A stretch of 64,000 bases of DNA, taken from Sipunculus nudus (lineage: Eukaryota > Annelida > Sipuncula > Golfingiida > Sipunculidae). The stretch spans positions 3,519,900 through 3,583,899 of the forward strand of contig CM049322.1 of NCBI GenBank assembly GCA_026874595.1. Direction: 5' to 3'. Shown here in pieces: positions 35,843 through 49,398 of the stretch. Every line of letters starts with the position of its first letter. Within the stretch, counting starts at the first letter, position 1. The position numbers and the translations under genes were made by a program. The notes under the pieces are model-generated. The model worked only from the letters and a program-made list of their open reading frames with translations, made no database searches and was not told where the DNA came from.

Positions 35843-36470
35843 ATCACTTCAAATTGCCTGCAAATGGATGTGTAGAAAATGTAGACATAGAAGTAATTAT
35901 GATCGTTTATGTATTCATATTCACACTCATGACACTGCAACTTTAAATTTTGTAATATTTTCTTCCCGACGGCGGCAACTCAAATGCCCGATAGGCTCGG
36001 ATAGGCGTTCATGGTTATATATGTTGTGTGACTATTGTGGGGCCAGACATTTTCCCACAAGACCATTTACCAACAATATAAGATGTTCATTATGGATTGA
36101 TTTATTAACAAACGGCAATGGATTAAACAATATGTAGTCATATCACCTCTGTGAAATTAAAATGAAGGAAGTGGCAAAACTGTTCCTAAAATGAAATATA
36201 GCAAGCGTAAGTTTTTGATGATTATTCGGGTTACACTTGGTCAAGTTGGTGGATACTGGGATATCACATACAAATATATCAGAATATAAATCAACATGAA
36301 GGCAACATGTCCACATATAAACATTAACAGGAATCTATTCACAAATAATGTGTATATTGACAAGCAAATGGATTATTTAAAGCAATAACAGTTATTTAAA
36401 AATGTATTATGTTCCTAATATTTCTAGTTTGCTATTCGGTGCTCAATCAAGATTATAGGACCCACTTATC

Positions 36471-36471
<1 letters not shown>

Positions 36472-36528
<57 letters not shown>

Positions 36529-36583
36529 CTCTGGAGAAAAACAACACTGTTAATTCACAACAGTCTGTTTCACGGGACCCACT
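36472..36583. repeat. (TA)n plus CGTGAAACAGACTG repeat, private to unit A
   Basis: Unit B reads straight through at 55228-55245 without this ~110-bp block. The block is (TA)n followed by 'ACTCTGGAGAAAAACAACAC' and 'ACAACAGTCTGTTTCACGGG', the inverse of the words at 24030-24126. It may be a small mobile repeat. Confidence 0.7.
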
Positions 36584-36878
36584 TACCATATATAATGTGT
36601 GCAAATTAATACTAATAACCCTATATAATACTAATAACACTAGTTTCCTTTGAACGTGACATGGTCAGTGGCTTTCATTAGGTGTTGGGTGCCTCATGCA
36701 CTGTACATATTTCTAAATATTAATTAACAGGTAGCTAATATTGACAAATTCATATGGATTAAGACAATTTTTGATACAATTTACCATTTATGTGGCAATG
36801 AATAGAAACAAATATACATCATCCTTGGCATTGTAAGACATATTTATCATTTATTGTCTTTGTTAGATGTAATGTGTA

Positions 36879-36880
36879 TG

Positions 36881-36935
<55 letters not shown>
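36879..36935. repeat. (TA)n microsatellite at the start of unit B
   Basis: About 57 bp of TA with one interruption, 13 bp inside the A|B junction. Confidence 0.95.
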
Positions 36936-36937
<2 letters not shown>

Positions 36938-37050
36938 AATCAAACACGACCTACTAATCTGTATGTGTGTGCAAGTCTGCATTTTTTTATGTCTAATTTT
37001 TCTAAGAATCTGTGATACATATACACTCGGGACAGTGTTAGCAGACTCAC

Positions 37051-37102
37051 CTTGACTAATTTTCAAGCAGCATAGAAGGCCTAGTATATAGGTTGCCGCC
37101 AT
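37051..37102 (-). CDS. Candidate first coding exon (signal peptide), unit B
   Basis: Identical in encoded peptide to 10632-10683 (MAATYILGLLCCLKISQ), with a silent change in the Leu-Cys-Cys core and one in an early Ala codon. The donor CAAG|GTGAGT is preserved. Its downstream minus-strand exons would fall in the right end of unit A, an arrangement created by the duplication. Confidence 0.4.
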
Positions 37103-37920
37103 ATTTGCGTCTTGTGACAAACGCCTCCCGTACAGGAGTGGCTCTTGGACTTTGTTACCTCGCGTGACTATACAGGTTTTTACCAATATTTACAATGCAT
37201 TAACGTAGTTGGTATATATCACTTCAGTATTCAGACGCACAACCAATCAAACAAACTATGTTTGCCTAACGTTGGTACTCGAAATAGAATATAAAAAGTA
37301 ACCGTTTCATACGCCCCCCCCCCCCCCATGTTTACAGTGATATTAACCCGTCAAACCTGCACCAACGGCAAGTGGCCAGAGTAGGTGGTTTGTTCTGATG
37401 GATTGGCTTCCTTGCCATCACCACACTATTATTAATGACATACTATTCAAACTATGGACTCTTTATCGCCCTTTCTAATCAGTACCTCAGACCCCTCATG
37501 ATATATCTTAACTTAGGTGTTTACATTTGTAAACATTACATTACAAATATATTAAGAGTTAAATGGAGTAAAATATAGTGAATTCAACGTTGCAATAGTA
37601 GTTATATTAGCGAAGGTCACAAGGGAAAGGTATGGAGATGATTAGTGAAGCTTATCCTATTATTCCTTTTTCAGAAATAGGCCTTTGAGAAAAGGTGATT
37701 ATTAGTGCATGTGTTTATGCCAGCAAATGGGTCATGCATGGGCCCGTATATATGGAAAAGGACTCTCTGTATGCGGGGACCCGCGCGGGTGAAAATTCAC
37801 ATGCATGGAAAGGCACCCTAAGATTTAAATAATCCTGAATCACAAACAAACACTATACAGTTCCTGTTCAACACAACATAAATCAAGTAATATCGATGCA
37901 GGTATATCTTTTTATTACAG

Positions 37921-38134
37921 AACAAACAATGTGCACATATTCCTTCTTGCTTATGACTTTCAAATTCAAGTTCATGTTCATGATAACAACGAAGTCGTGG
38001 GAATTTCGTGTCTACCACCAATTTATTACATCTCGTTAGAGAAGTCCGTTGTAATGTGTCTTGAGGAGGTGTTTACTACACATGATCAACTTCAGATTTT
38101 CAAACACGCTCAACAAGATTTGTTCACGCCTTAG
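37921..38134 (+). CDS. Candidate terminal exon of unknown protein, unit B
   Basis: Identical copy of 11503-11716, including the acceptor tract and the TAG stop. See that entry for composition. Confidence 0.35.
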
Positions 38135-38930
38135 TACTTAGACTGCAATACCGCATGTTTAATGCAAATATGGCCTCATTCACCGTTAACTCATCAATCG
38201 TTATCTCTAAAGACTGATCTAAATCTGAAGTCTCAAACATCAGCAGCACTGTAGCAGCACTGTCCGGCCCCAGCTGATAATAATAACTTACACCACAATG
38301 TGTTAACTGGCCAAGCACTACCACAATGTTTATGACGAAGCCTAATTAATGAATTTACAAACAAGCCAAGGGTTTATCTAACTGGTTATTATCTCAATCC
38401 ATGCCTAATGCCCCTTGACCGCTGGACCATGACAGCATCTAGCATAAACTAAGCACACTGCAACTTTCCTTATGTTTAAGTATAAACAAACAAATGCTTC
38501 ATCCTAACCTGTTTTAGTCAAGGGTTGTAATAGTTAAAGTTATAGCTATTATTTTATAACTTGGGGTCCCATTACTATTACAGGGTAAAATTTCTTGTCT
38601 ATTACTAATACTATTACTAAAACCTTGAAAACCTGTAATTTATATTACTTTTATTATTAAATATTACTATTACCCCATCCCCGATACAGACATAATCTAG
38701 ATATGTCCTGAAATTATACATATTTCTGCTCGTAAAATACCTCAAGTGCTATGACATTTTTACCATTTTTTATACATCTTACAATACATACAGCAAGCAG
38801 TTCCCCAAATTCTACTGTAAACGCTTAACCCTGGGAGATTTTAGGAAAAAGACTAAGAAGCCAAGGGTTTTACTAAGAAGCCAAGGGTTGAACTCCAGAT
38901 TGTAAACTTTCTTAATAACGTCCAACTCAC

Positions 38931-39007
38931 CATACTGATTCCGACAAGTACACTTTCCTCAGCTTCACACAATATATGCTCTGAAATGCATCTTGTGCAA
39001 TCCACAA
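38931..39007 (-). CDS. Candidate cysteine-bearing internal exon, unit B
   Basis: Counterpart of 12514-12590. Splice sites and frame are kept. The peptide reads 'VDCTRCISEHILCEAEESV' onward, so one Ala is Glu relative to unit A. Confidence 0.22.
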
Positions 39008-40410
39008 CTGGCAGCAAATCCATTTTTTTCAGGAACATGCAGCATTAGGCCGCAAGAGCCGGTACACCGTACCGCTGCATGGGAAATGTATTTTATAGGG
39101 TCACACAAGTTGTTGTGGATTTCAGTATCTTGGGATAGTATTTCATAGTTTTATCTGCCTGGATGAAAGGGTATACCGGGTTAATGATACCTATTAGCTC
39201 TACACTTTACCATCCATCAAACTTTATATACTTTGTGCGTACAACAAAGGATGAAAGGCAAATACAAACACCAAGGCTAATATCAGAGCTGCACTTTTGG
39301 AAATACAGGAGATGACGCTAAATTTAAATGAGCAAGCCAAATCTTGTGTACACTGAAGGTGCCAAGCCAGGGCTGACCGTCAGATGGTGATATCACTTCT
39401 TAACTAGGTGTATGCTACAGAGGGCAGTGTTCACTTACGCGGCCTTGAGATTTCCTGGACAAACATTTAGCTAGGGCACTAACACAGTAATTATATAGCC
39501 TATTGTTGGAGAACCCACTTTGGCCCTGATCAATAGTGTGAACACAAAGCGTGGAACAACGTTATCGCCTTATTAAAATATCCTTCAAAGACCCTAAAAT
39601 GCGTTTTTATTCGCAGGTAAAATAGCATATAAATCAACTAGAACCAGCCACACTCGTCTTCTAAATGGTTCAGTATATTATAAATCTTTAAAAGAGCAAC
39701 AGCTAGAAAGAACCTGCATGTATAACATAGATACAGACCAGGCTTGTTCCAGGGAAAATAAGTCACGTGTGAGACGCTCTGTTGAATTCAAGTCATGCTG
39801 CCCTGGCCGCCGCCATGTTGCAGCCATCATCACAGACGTGGAGCCATTCCTCATCAGACCAAACATATGTTACAAACCCTCACATCATAAACTCAAATCA
39901 TATGGTTGGAAATCTCTTATTTATGTCATCTGGTCGTTAAACTCAGAGTTATAGTTAAACTTGAGTATACGTACAGAAATGTGTATGTATAAAGTGGAAG
40001 TAAGATTTATTTTGTTGTTGTATGAGAACATCATAATAAAATTACCTACTACCTTATAAAGTACCTCTGGGTCATAATCACTTAAAACAATTCAGAAAGT
40101 TTTTTAAGGGAAATTTTTATTTCACTCTACTAGCCTTAATATATACGTTTACATATAATTAAGAGTTAAAAACGGAAACTTTATAAAACATATGTTCAAT
40201 ATGATCGCCACGAGTAATGTTAATTACAGAAAGGAAATGTATCCGGGTTAGTATAATTAATTCATAAAATATCTACATGGCATAGTCCACATATGTTTAA
40301 ATAATGTGCACAAACCGACTTGGACATTCTTGTAATTTTAATTAACTCTGGCCTTCAATCAGGTGATTGTTCTGGAGGTATTTACCACACATGCTACTTT
40401 CTTTTTGGCG

Positions 40411-40598
40411 CAGAGCCCTGGAGCTGCCCGTACATACTAAGTCTTTCGAACAGAGAGGCCTGGAGTTGCCCGTACATTCTAAGTCTTTTGAACATAGAGC
40501 TATGAAGCTGCCCGTACATTATAAGTCTTTTGAACATAGAGCTATGAAGCTGCCCGTACGCACTGTCTTTGGAGCAGGAGCCATGAAGCTGCCCGTAT
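40411..40598 (+). repeat. 42-bp minisatellite, short allele (unit B)
   Basis: About five units of the array that has about ten in unit A (13857-14309). Confidence 0.85.
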
Positions 40599-43105
40599 AA
40601 TATTACACATTGGTGAACTTATGTAAATGAGGACAAAACAAGAAGATGTAATAGTTCTGGCGTTATTCTAAACCAGGCCAGGAAGGTTTGAGTGATGGAT
40701 TTGTACCTTTTTTTTATGAAGCCCGCAGTTACTTATAGGGCCTATCTATGATGCATAGAATCTCTTAACTTACAGTTAGCTTTTATTAGCTCACTGGTTA
40801 ATAAAGGTTTATAATTGGTTTACATTTAAATCCCCTTTAGGCTAACTATTTCGAAACAATTTAAATGCTGAGGAAAGGTTAGGCTTATTTTTGTTTGTTT
40901 GAATCAATAAGTACAATTATGCAAAACGTACACTAAATAATAAAATCATCACCCTGATGAAATAAAACTACTCCGTTAGTAGTTTAACAGGGATCCTACT
41001 TAGCTTGAGTAGTTTCGTACTTGATAAAGTCATCATTATGAGACTCTACTCATATAATCGATCACCGATCTTGTTTATCTTTCAATTATCGTAAAAGATA
41101 TATATATATATATATATATATTCACTTTTTGTACCAACCTATATACCCATGTTTTAGACATGTTTCACAGCCGATGGATAGATCATAACGCCATGTACAC
41201 ATTTGTTTATTTTCCAGGATTTCAAGATTCAAGCAAGATAATGCGGCAACCACAAATTCGGTTGTATCTAAATTCAACTAACTGTACACACGCCTATAAC
41301 AATGCGGTGAGACTCTCCTGTTATTTTTTATATATGTGAGTGAGTTTATGCCGTTATCGTGCACACCACTCCCTTAAAATGACTTCACTGCATTCATCCT
41401 TGGCCATCCTTACAAAGCATATCGAATAAAATTGAAGAAAACGTATCAAGAAAACTGTTATCTAGAACCACAGTAACATAACCTAAGTGACAGAAATGTC
41501 ACCACAAATTGTCAGGTATTCGGGGGCCGAGCTGCACCGTCGGCCTCGTTTATTAAGAAGGCCCTGTCAGGTCCCTCGCCTTAGAAACAAAAAAAGATGA
41601 AAAAAGTCCAGGTGCCCTTACACGATTTTTACGCGCTCCGCATTCCAGTCACCATGGCAATGTTATATATTAGCATGGAAATTCCCGATTTAGGGCAGTT
41701 CTATATTTTCAACTGGAAGAAATATAATTTCGGACATCAACCTTTCGGAAACCAAACAAATTTTTATTGCGTTAACTTCTATTATCATTTATAGCATGTA
41801 CATATACATATATTTTCTAAATATTTGATTCGCCGAAAAAATAGTACTATAGGAGTATGTTCGAAATAGTTAATATAATTATAATTTGTTTAACAAAGCT
41901 AAAGTCTAAACATTTTAATAAACCTTAGGTTTACTGGCTTACAAAAAAAGAAAACAGCTTCAGGTATGGAGCACTTATCAACACGAAGTATTTATGGGTT
42001 TTATGGAAAACGAAGCTCAACGGACAACCCATATAATGGACTACACAAAAATCATACTTTCTTTCACTGATCGCAAAACTTATTACAGGTACTGCCACCT
42101 CGCGGCAAATTTTATAACTAATGTAAAGCTCCCGGACCCACTATTTCACCGTAAGTTACAAGAGTGTATTAGTGCCTGTATATATATATATATATATCTC
42201 TTTTGTGAAATAAATATGGAACGATGGACACCGACTAATTGCCGTTGAGGGTTGCATGCCAAAGGGATTCATTAAATACCGCTCATTCCGCTCTGGTTAT
42301 AGCACAACAAGATAATAATTACCTGCTTCATGACACATTACAAGTAATTATACTTCTCCGTGGTAACAATGTAGTATTAACGACCAGCAGGATATATATA
42401 TGTCACAGGCGAAATTAGAATCCAGGCGGATTTTTAATCGGGGAGATTGAAATTTTGGTTCCGCCTAGGCGAGATTAAAATCCGGCTATGATTATACGTA
42501 GGATTTCAATCTCGCCAAGCGGATTTAAAATCTGCCTAGGCGAGATTGAAATTTTGATTTTGTCTAGGCACGTTTAAAATCCTGTTATGATTAAAATCTG
42601 CTTCCTTCAATTCTTTCAATTCTTTGGTTTAATCATACTGATTGTTTCATAATTATTCTGATTTATTACACTCTTGGATTTACAAGGGTTGTTTTAATTT
42701 TAACATTTTTTATAGCAATTTAATTTTAGCAGACTGACAAAACAACTTAAAATGTGTTAGTGTACAAATTTGTAAAACTTGAAGTCTACCAAATACGTTA
42801 ATTTATTCCATTGTGTTCTACAGCACATATTCACACAAAATTCTGATAAAAAATATAAACATATCACAAAAACTCTACAAAAAAAACTCTACAAATTTCA
42901 CAATATACTTCTCTTGTTGCGTAGTAACAAAACCAAAAGGCTGTATGTTTTCAGAAATACACTTGTATTTATACATGCTCAGTTCATTATAGTAACAAAA
43001 GTAACAAAACTAATATGTTTTATGTTTTGCAGTACATTTGTATTTGCACATACACAGTACATTTTCTGCCCAATAGATAGAGGCTCTCCTTGATATGCTA
43101 AGCTA

Positions 43106-46100
43106 TCAGTCCCTCTATTCGGTTTTGGCAACATCTTGGAGCTCCACCATGGCACTAGGTAGAGCACTAGATTCCAGCTTTCTTGCATCTGCATCTGTTG
43201 TTGATACAGCTACCTTTGCATGCACATAGAGATCCTGCAGGGGCTGCCTTCCATTTGGTGTTATCTCTGCAGGCTTGGATCACCGAGATCTCTGGTAGAG
43301 TATGTGGATCCACCAGTCTCTAGTGCAGGAAAGTGCACGTTCTTCATGCTGATTAGGTCTGTAGACTTGTACCAAGTCTTGAGGATGCCAGTGGGACAGT
43401 ACAGCCTGTATGCTGCTAATTTAATCAGATCTCTGGTCAGGACTTTACATGCATGAATCTTGGCATCTTTATTGGTGCGGTCTGCCTGATGTATTTTAAT
43501 GCCAACTGTGTCACCTTCAGCATACTCTTTCTCAAGCTGCTTGTTCTGGCCAGTGTAGCAAAGCTGAGAACGGTGGGCTGTTTCCAAGTAGTTATCTGTA
43601 GCTTGCTTGCGTATCTTGGTGTGAGGAGTTTCTTCTTCTTCATCATCTAAGATGTCATTACGGGACCATGCCACAAACTGGTCAACCTGGAGTGCTTCAT
43701 TATGTGGATTGTAGTTAGTTGGGATAAAATCAGAATCCAGAACATGAGTTATCTGGATGGCTAAATGAGTCACTGTGTTGATGGTGTTTCCATGGAGACA
43801 TATCCTGTGAGGCATTTCAAAACCTCTCGCAATAATCCTCCCACCATCAAGAAGCTGTACTAATCTTCCTCGCTTGGCAGAAGTGTGGCACTTGTTCTGC
43901 TGGCTGGAATCACATTCCGATGTTTCCTGATCTGACGAAGACAAGGCTTGAGGGTTGTCAATGTCTGTGCCACCAGTACTGAGTTGCTGCAGGAGGAAAG
44001 CTGGACACGCATCAGCCGCTAGAGCATCTGTTCCATCAGATTGAGGTTCTGTATTCGCAGGAGGCACTGTATCTGGTTCCTCATCTTGCTTTGGTTGGTG
44101 GTCACTTGGTTGCTGGGAGAGCTCAGGCTCAATGTCTTCTTCATGCTGCAGACCCTGGTCTGCTAGCTGCTGCATTATGAAGAAATCTTGCCTTGGTCTC
44201 TGGTCAAACACGGCCTCATCTGGTTATACCTTGGTAGCTGATGCTGTAGATGAGTTCATTGTGTGAGTGACAAATTGAAGGGCCGAGCTCCAGGTACCGC
44301 CATGCTCATCTAGCCATTTACCCGGTCTGACTTGAAGGTCACCATTTGCGCGTTCTACACATCCTTGTGTCTGGGGTCTGCGTGGGCTGCCATGGATAAT
44401 GATTAAACCAGGCCACAGGTTGGTGATTTCGGTGATGACTGATGCAACAAACTTGCGACCATTATATGATTGGAGTATTCTGGGGGGACCAAACATGCAA
44501 AAGAGGGCTGTCAGCTTCTCAGCCACCTAAAAGACAACATGTGATAACATCAGAAATTGGGGAATCTCTTTTATGGTGTCATAGAACCTTAAACAGATTT
44601 AAAATACAAGGGGCCCAAGGGTCACGGCGCTCAGCTTAAGTTTTAAAAATTTTAGCATATGCAGAATATGCTTATTTCTACTGTTATTGTTTTTCTTAGG
44701 TATTACTATTAGCATATGAAAGCTATGAGGAAATAGCCTTCATATTTGGTAAGCAAAGTTCTAAATATATGATTACTCTGACAAGACTGCCAAAAAAAAA
44801 GTACCAGTTTTGAGATACGTACTGTTGCATATGAAATATTTACGGATAGACATTAGTCAGACTTGAAGTATAACAATTGGTTTTAAATGGAAAACGGAGG
44901 ATTTTGATAAATATCTCAAAGAAACAAAGTCCTAGTGACCCAATTTTGGGTATTGCTGGGGATTTTAGGGATATCAGATGGACTGACGATAGACAAGGGA
45001 CCATGACTATAGCTCAGATGACTTATACTCAGCTGAGCTAATAACATTCATATTTTCAACCTCTACTATGCCAACCAATGAGAATGTATGACACCAAGCA
45101 TCAACGTGGGGGAAATATATATAGAGATAAAATTTATAAATAAAATCAGTTTAAATTGTTGAATACAGAAGTTATTTTTTTTCAATTTGACCAAGTACAC
45201 TATTCTATTTTAAGTTTTACTTAATTTGTTTTACTATGTCATTTGTGTAATGATTTCTCATTAGCTTATCTTATATAAAAAACAACTGATGAGCATTTCA
45301 TGTCAGTTTTTATATTTTTTTTTTACTAATGTTAATGAATTACTGTACAGTTGAGTAACTGTATATAAATATAATCGTAATTGGAGGGGTATGAAATAAT
45401 TATTCTACTATTCTATTAATTCCATTATATCATCTACTCTGAAGCTTGTTTGGAAGTCAGTGGACTGGTCCAGGAGAATTTTGAGAAATGGTCCAATGCA
45501 TGAAGTATATATCGTATTTCCCATCTGGTCGGCTGCTCATTTCTATGAGGTCCACTTGTACTCTGGTGAGAAAGCCAAGTGATATCATAGGCTTGTCAGG
45601 GCAGGGTTTTTTCAATGGTGCTCTCACCTTGCAGTCAGGACAGGTATCCAAGAAGAATTGCACAGCTTCCCGTCTGATCCAGGCATAATTCTTGTGAACT
45701 TCATCCCAGGTCTTGTCTCGACGGGGATGACCAACACGCTGGTGGCACTGGTGGATGGTGGTAAACATATCCTCCTTAGTTGTCACTGGGCATGATGTCT
45801 TCTTGCAGTATAGGAGTTGGTTACTGCCAATCTGTTCCAGTTTAAAATGTTTCTGGGACCAAAACTTGAATCCTGCCCCTTCTACACAGACAACACTTTT
45901 GGCAAGGTCAAGACATGGAAGAATCTTTGTTTAGGTTTCCTGAGTAATAAGGAATTTGTTTCTTTTCTTGATACTCATTGAGGATATGTGGCTATCAAGC
46001 AACTCATAAAAACATTCTTTTTGCCTCATAATGTCAGTACGACAGACAAGATGTGAATGATAAGCTGATTTAACTGACTTATTATATATTCTCCTGCCTG

Positions 46101-46152
46101 GCACACTGTTTTGACCAAGCTGCCTTGAGTTATTCAGGTTGAGTACATTTTA
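43106..46152 (-). pseudogene. KRBA2/SCAND3-like integrase gene, decayed, unit B
   Basis: Counterpart of 27748-30740 with an independent set of lesions: TAA at 45931-45933, a 1-nt deletion near 45511 just after the first catalytic Asp, loss of the intron donor (a 12-bp deletion leaves GAG|TAGATG near 45437), second catalytic Asp changed to Tyr (SYNGRKF, near 44464), TAA at 44224-44226, and a 1-nt insertion near 43315. It keeps the HHCC motif (C-P-D-C), the position that is TAA in unit A, and the ~25 bp missing from unit A. The Cys-rich tail is preceded by the same TAG as in unit A. Certainly non-functional. Confidence 0.8.
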
Positions 46153-46153
46153 A

Positions 46154-47278
46154 GGGCACTGTTACACAAAAGGTTGAGTGATTAGTCTCACTGGGGAGTA
46201 AAACCTGAATACCTAACAGAGCAAAATTAAGTTAACCCCTCAAAAGGTATATATCTTAGCTAAAGGAAACTGTTTAGTATACCATTTACCTGTGAACTAA
46301 TAAAAGTTACCTTGAATTCAGTAATTCAAACTTCCCATGTTTTAACAATAATCTTTTTCTTTTCACAGCTCTACATAATTTAAATTTTTGCTCATTGGTC
46401 TGTCCTTATGTCTTTATCTTATGTATTTGATCATGCCCTAAGTGCATGGTAAAAAAATCTGCAATCACATTTGTTTTTTTATGAAATTTTCATATTTTTA
46501 TAGAAAATTCAACAATGCATTTTAATTTTGATTAAAGGAAGTAGGCTCTCAGTCTTTATTCTGACTCTGCTCTGCTCAATCAGTAACAGAAATGGTAAGA
46601 GAAGTTGTTCAGCTGTACAGAGTTCAAGAAATCAGGAAACATGTTGATGCCTTAGTCTGTGGTCACTTGATTTTTATGATAACGGTTTTTACCGACATTT
46701 GTACTGGAGAGGACATTATTTTAACATGCCCTGTGGAAGAATTTGTAGGAATGTTTTTGTTCCCTCTCTCTCTTGTATTGTTCATGGTCCTCTTGAACAT
46801 AAAATGAACCAAAGTCCACCTCATTTTCCAGTGGCTATTTTGACCTTATGGTTAAAGTAGCACAAAATAGACATACCCAAGTTTCAGTTATTAAGTATAA
46901 TGTAAGTCAATTATGACTCCATGATATTAAATGACACATAAAGCGAGATAATAAATATTGGATGGCTTGTACTTTTTGTTTTGTTGAAATAAATTATACT
47001 CCAGACAACATATTTTGAACAAAAATTTGGAGAAACGGTCATCTTGAAAATGAATATTTCACAGAATTCTGTTCAGAAGCAGTTTTGTTCACAATCCATA
47101 ATGCAAATATAATGTGTTTTTTTTGCACTCATCTTTTTTTATTTCCAACACATTAACTTTAAATATTCACATCTCTCAACTTATTTAACAGCATACATTA
47201 AACAATTGGTCCACAGACAACATAGCTCAACTGAATGTAACATAAACAAAATGTTTATTGTAGACCTGGGGAAAATAT

Positions 47279-47325
<47 letters not shown>

Positions 47326-49398
47326 TTTATTCAAAATTTGGGACATACATTTTTGTATTATATGATAACTTTAGATATGGGTCCTGCTAGTTGTAATTTA
47401 CATTGTGACACAACAGTTGTGGAAATGGACATTTCAGTTGCTTTTGGCTTTTTACTTGTGAGGATATTACCATTGAATTTGAATTTTAAACATAAAAATA
47501 CAACTTTTCTGAGACTTAGATAAATTGGAACCAGAAAATTAAGCTTTTACAAGAAGACAATGTTGATATCATTGTTTTCATAGACTTTTCTGTGAGATTG
47601 GTAAAATGGATGGGAAAAGAAAAGCACATTGTCAAAGACCAAGTTCACATGATGCCTCCACCCTCACCTACCCTGGCCCAACACTGATAACTGTGTCATA
47701 TAAAATTTGTACCAGCAAATTGGGAGACCATAGTTTCAAAAGTTGTTTTACCGAACCATTTGGTTTCACAAGTTGTTGACTTTCTCTTGAGGCAAAAGTA
47801 TTGGCAAATTTGATTGGTTTCTCTCATGAAGTAATGTATTCATGGCTGTTGTGATGGCAAGGGAACAGAAAGCACTGGTATTTTCATATAAATTATCTTT
47901 GGCTTAAACAATTTGGGCTGATTCGTCAGCAATCAGCAATATGGCACAGTTACATAAATTATGAGACATGAAGAGAGTAAATGATCCAGATAATGAAATG
48001 TTAGATTTTGGTAAAAATGAAAATTTGGGCTGATTGACTATTTCTACCGGGTCTAATTTGGTAAAGAATCTTAACATGTATGTGGTTCTGGTTAAAAACA
48101 GACACAATTACACATTTCTTATAATTACCAAAGTAATAGATGAAGGGGTCTTTGTAGTAAACTACATGGTATTTATTAAAATTAAAAGTAAGCAGGTTAG
48201 GTATCCAAAGTGATTGAAAGCTTCAAGAACTTCTGTGCAAATCTGAAAGACTATAGGGTTGTACTTTTGAGACTTTTATCCCGTGTTAAAAAAAAATGTC
48301 CTCTCCAGTACATTTAAGTAGCACAAAATTAAAGTCTGCTACTGTCACAATTTACATGCAGTTATTGCAGGTATGCTTTTTGTCTGCTCTCACGTCTGTA
48401 CAAAGAAGGAACATGTACAAGAAAGGCTTTATCATGAATTCATCAATGAAGATTCATCAATCTAAACATGAGCACTGACAATGAATGGAGTTACATGCTA
48501 ATTAATTTATATAATGAGCCAAAATATTTCCCTAAACCAGTCAGTCTATTTATATTTGTCACTAGGACAAACTTTAAGTAAATATTAAGCTTACTTGGAG
48601 AAGTATTCCTCTGGCCTGCCTCATGTTAAAAATTATTGTACTGGAGAGGACATTTTAACAGATACTCTCATTGCTAAACTAGCCACAAAATTTTAGATGG
48701 GTTGCAATGCAAACACCAGGGAATTTATCTTCCTAGCTACCTGTTACATATAAACTAAAATAGGCTTTCATTTTCTACATTAAAGTTAATTTTATCTGTA
48801 TGTACTGGAGAGGACAATTTTTTTAATAGGCATACACCAGGTAAAACAAGTGCCAAATCATCCGGGTCAGAACACGCATACCCAGCCCATAGTTACCAAA
48901 ACATGATTAGATATAATACTGGCTGTTTAAAGCAGGATTTTGTTTTGCAACATGAGAATTACATTTCTTGTGAGGATGCAATGTACTGGAGAGGACAGGT
49001 CCCAGCAAAAATTTTTAACCAATTATTATACTGAAGGATATTGATTGGATAATTTAAACCACCACTATGAAAGTCATGAAACTTTGAGCACTTGTAGTTT
49101 ACATGTTACAGCATGTGCTGTGATTAGAATATTTCTGTTCTGGTAAACAAATTTCAGTCATATTCACATTAAATTCTTCCATTTTTGTGAGTGAGACTCC
49201 AAAATTTGGTGAAAATTACACTTAAATGGCCAGAACTTCTTAAAAAATTGGCTTAGACTAATTAAATTTTCTGTGTTTATAGAGGCTGGTGTGGCCTTTA
49301 CAAATATGATGAAATGTATCATATTTTCAGCCACAAAACTTACCTGTGAACCATTGTTTAACAATTTTTCATATCCAACCTTTAGTGTGAAAGTGCCC
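46154..49398. mobile_element. 3,245-bp TTAA-flanked element, non-autonomous
   Basis: The ends GGGCACTGTTACAC... and the inverse ...GTGTGAAAGTGCCC form imperfect inverted repeats of about 23 bp, flanked by TTAA (46150-46153 and 49399-49402). Unit A has the empty site 'ACATTTTAAAGAAATTTC' near 30750. It lies just upstream of the integrase coding region. Purine-start ends with TTAA again favour Kolobok over piggyBac. The longest internal frames are about 70 codons and unrecognisable. It contains (TA)n at 47281-47322 and five exact copies of TGTACTGGAGAGGACA. Confidence 0.85.
46700..48997. repeat. Dispersed 16-mer TGTACTGGAGAGGACA, five copies
   Basis: Exact copies at 46700-46715, 48637-48652, 48801-48816 and 48982-48997 (plus strand) and 48297-48312 (inverted). 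Most are followed in their own orientation by a T-rich run and TTAAC or TTAAT. I found it nowhere else in the window. Confidence 0.9.
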
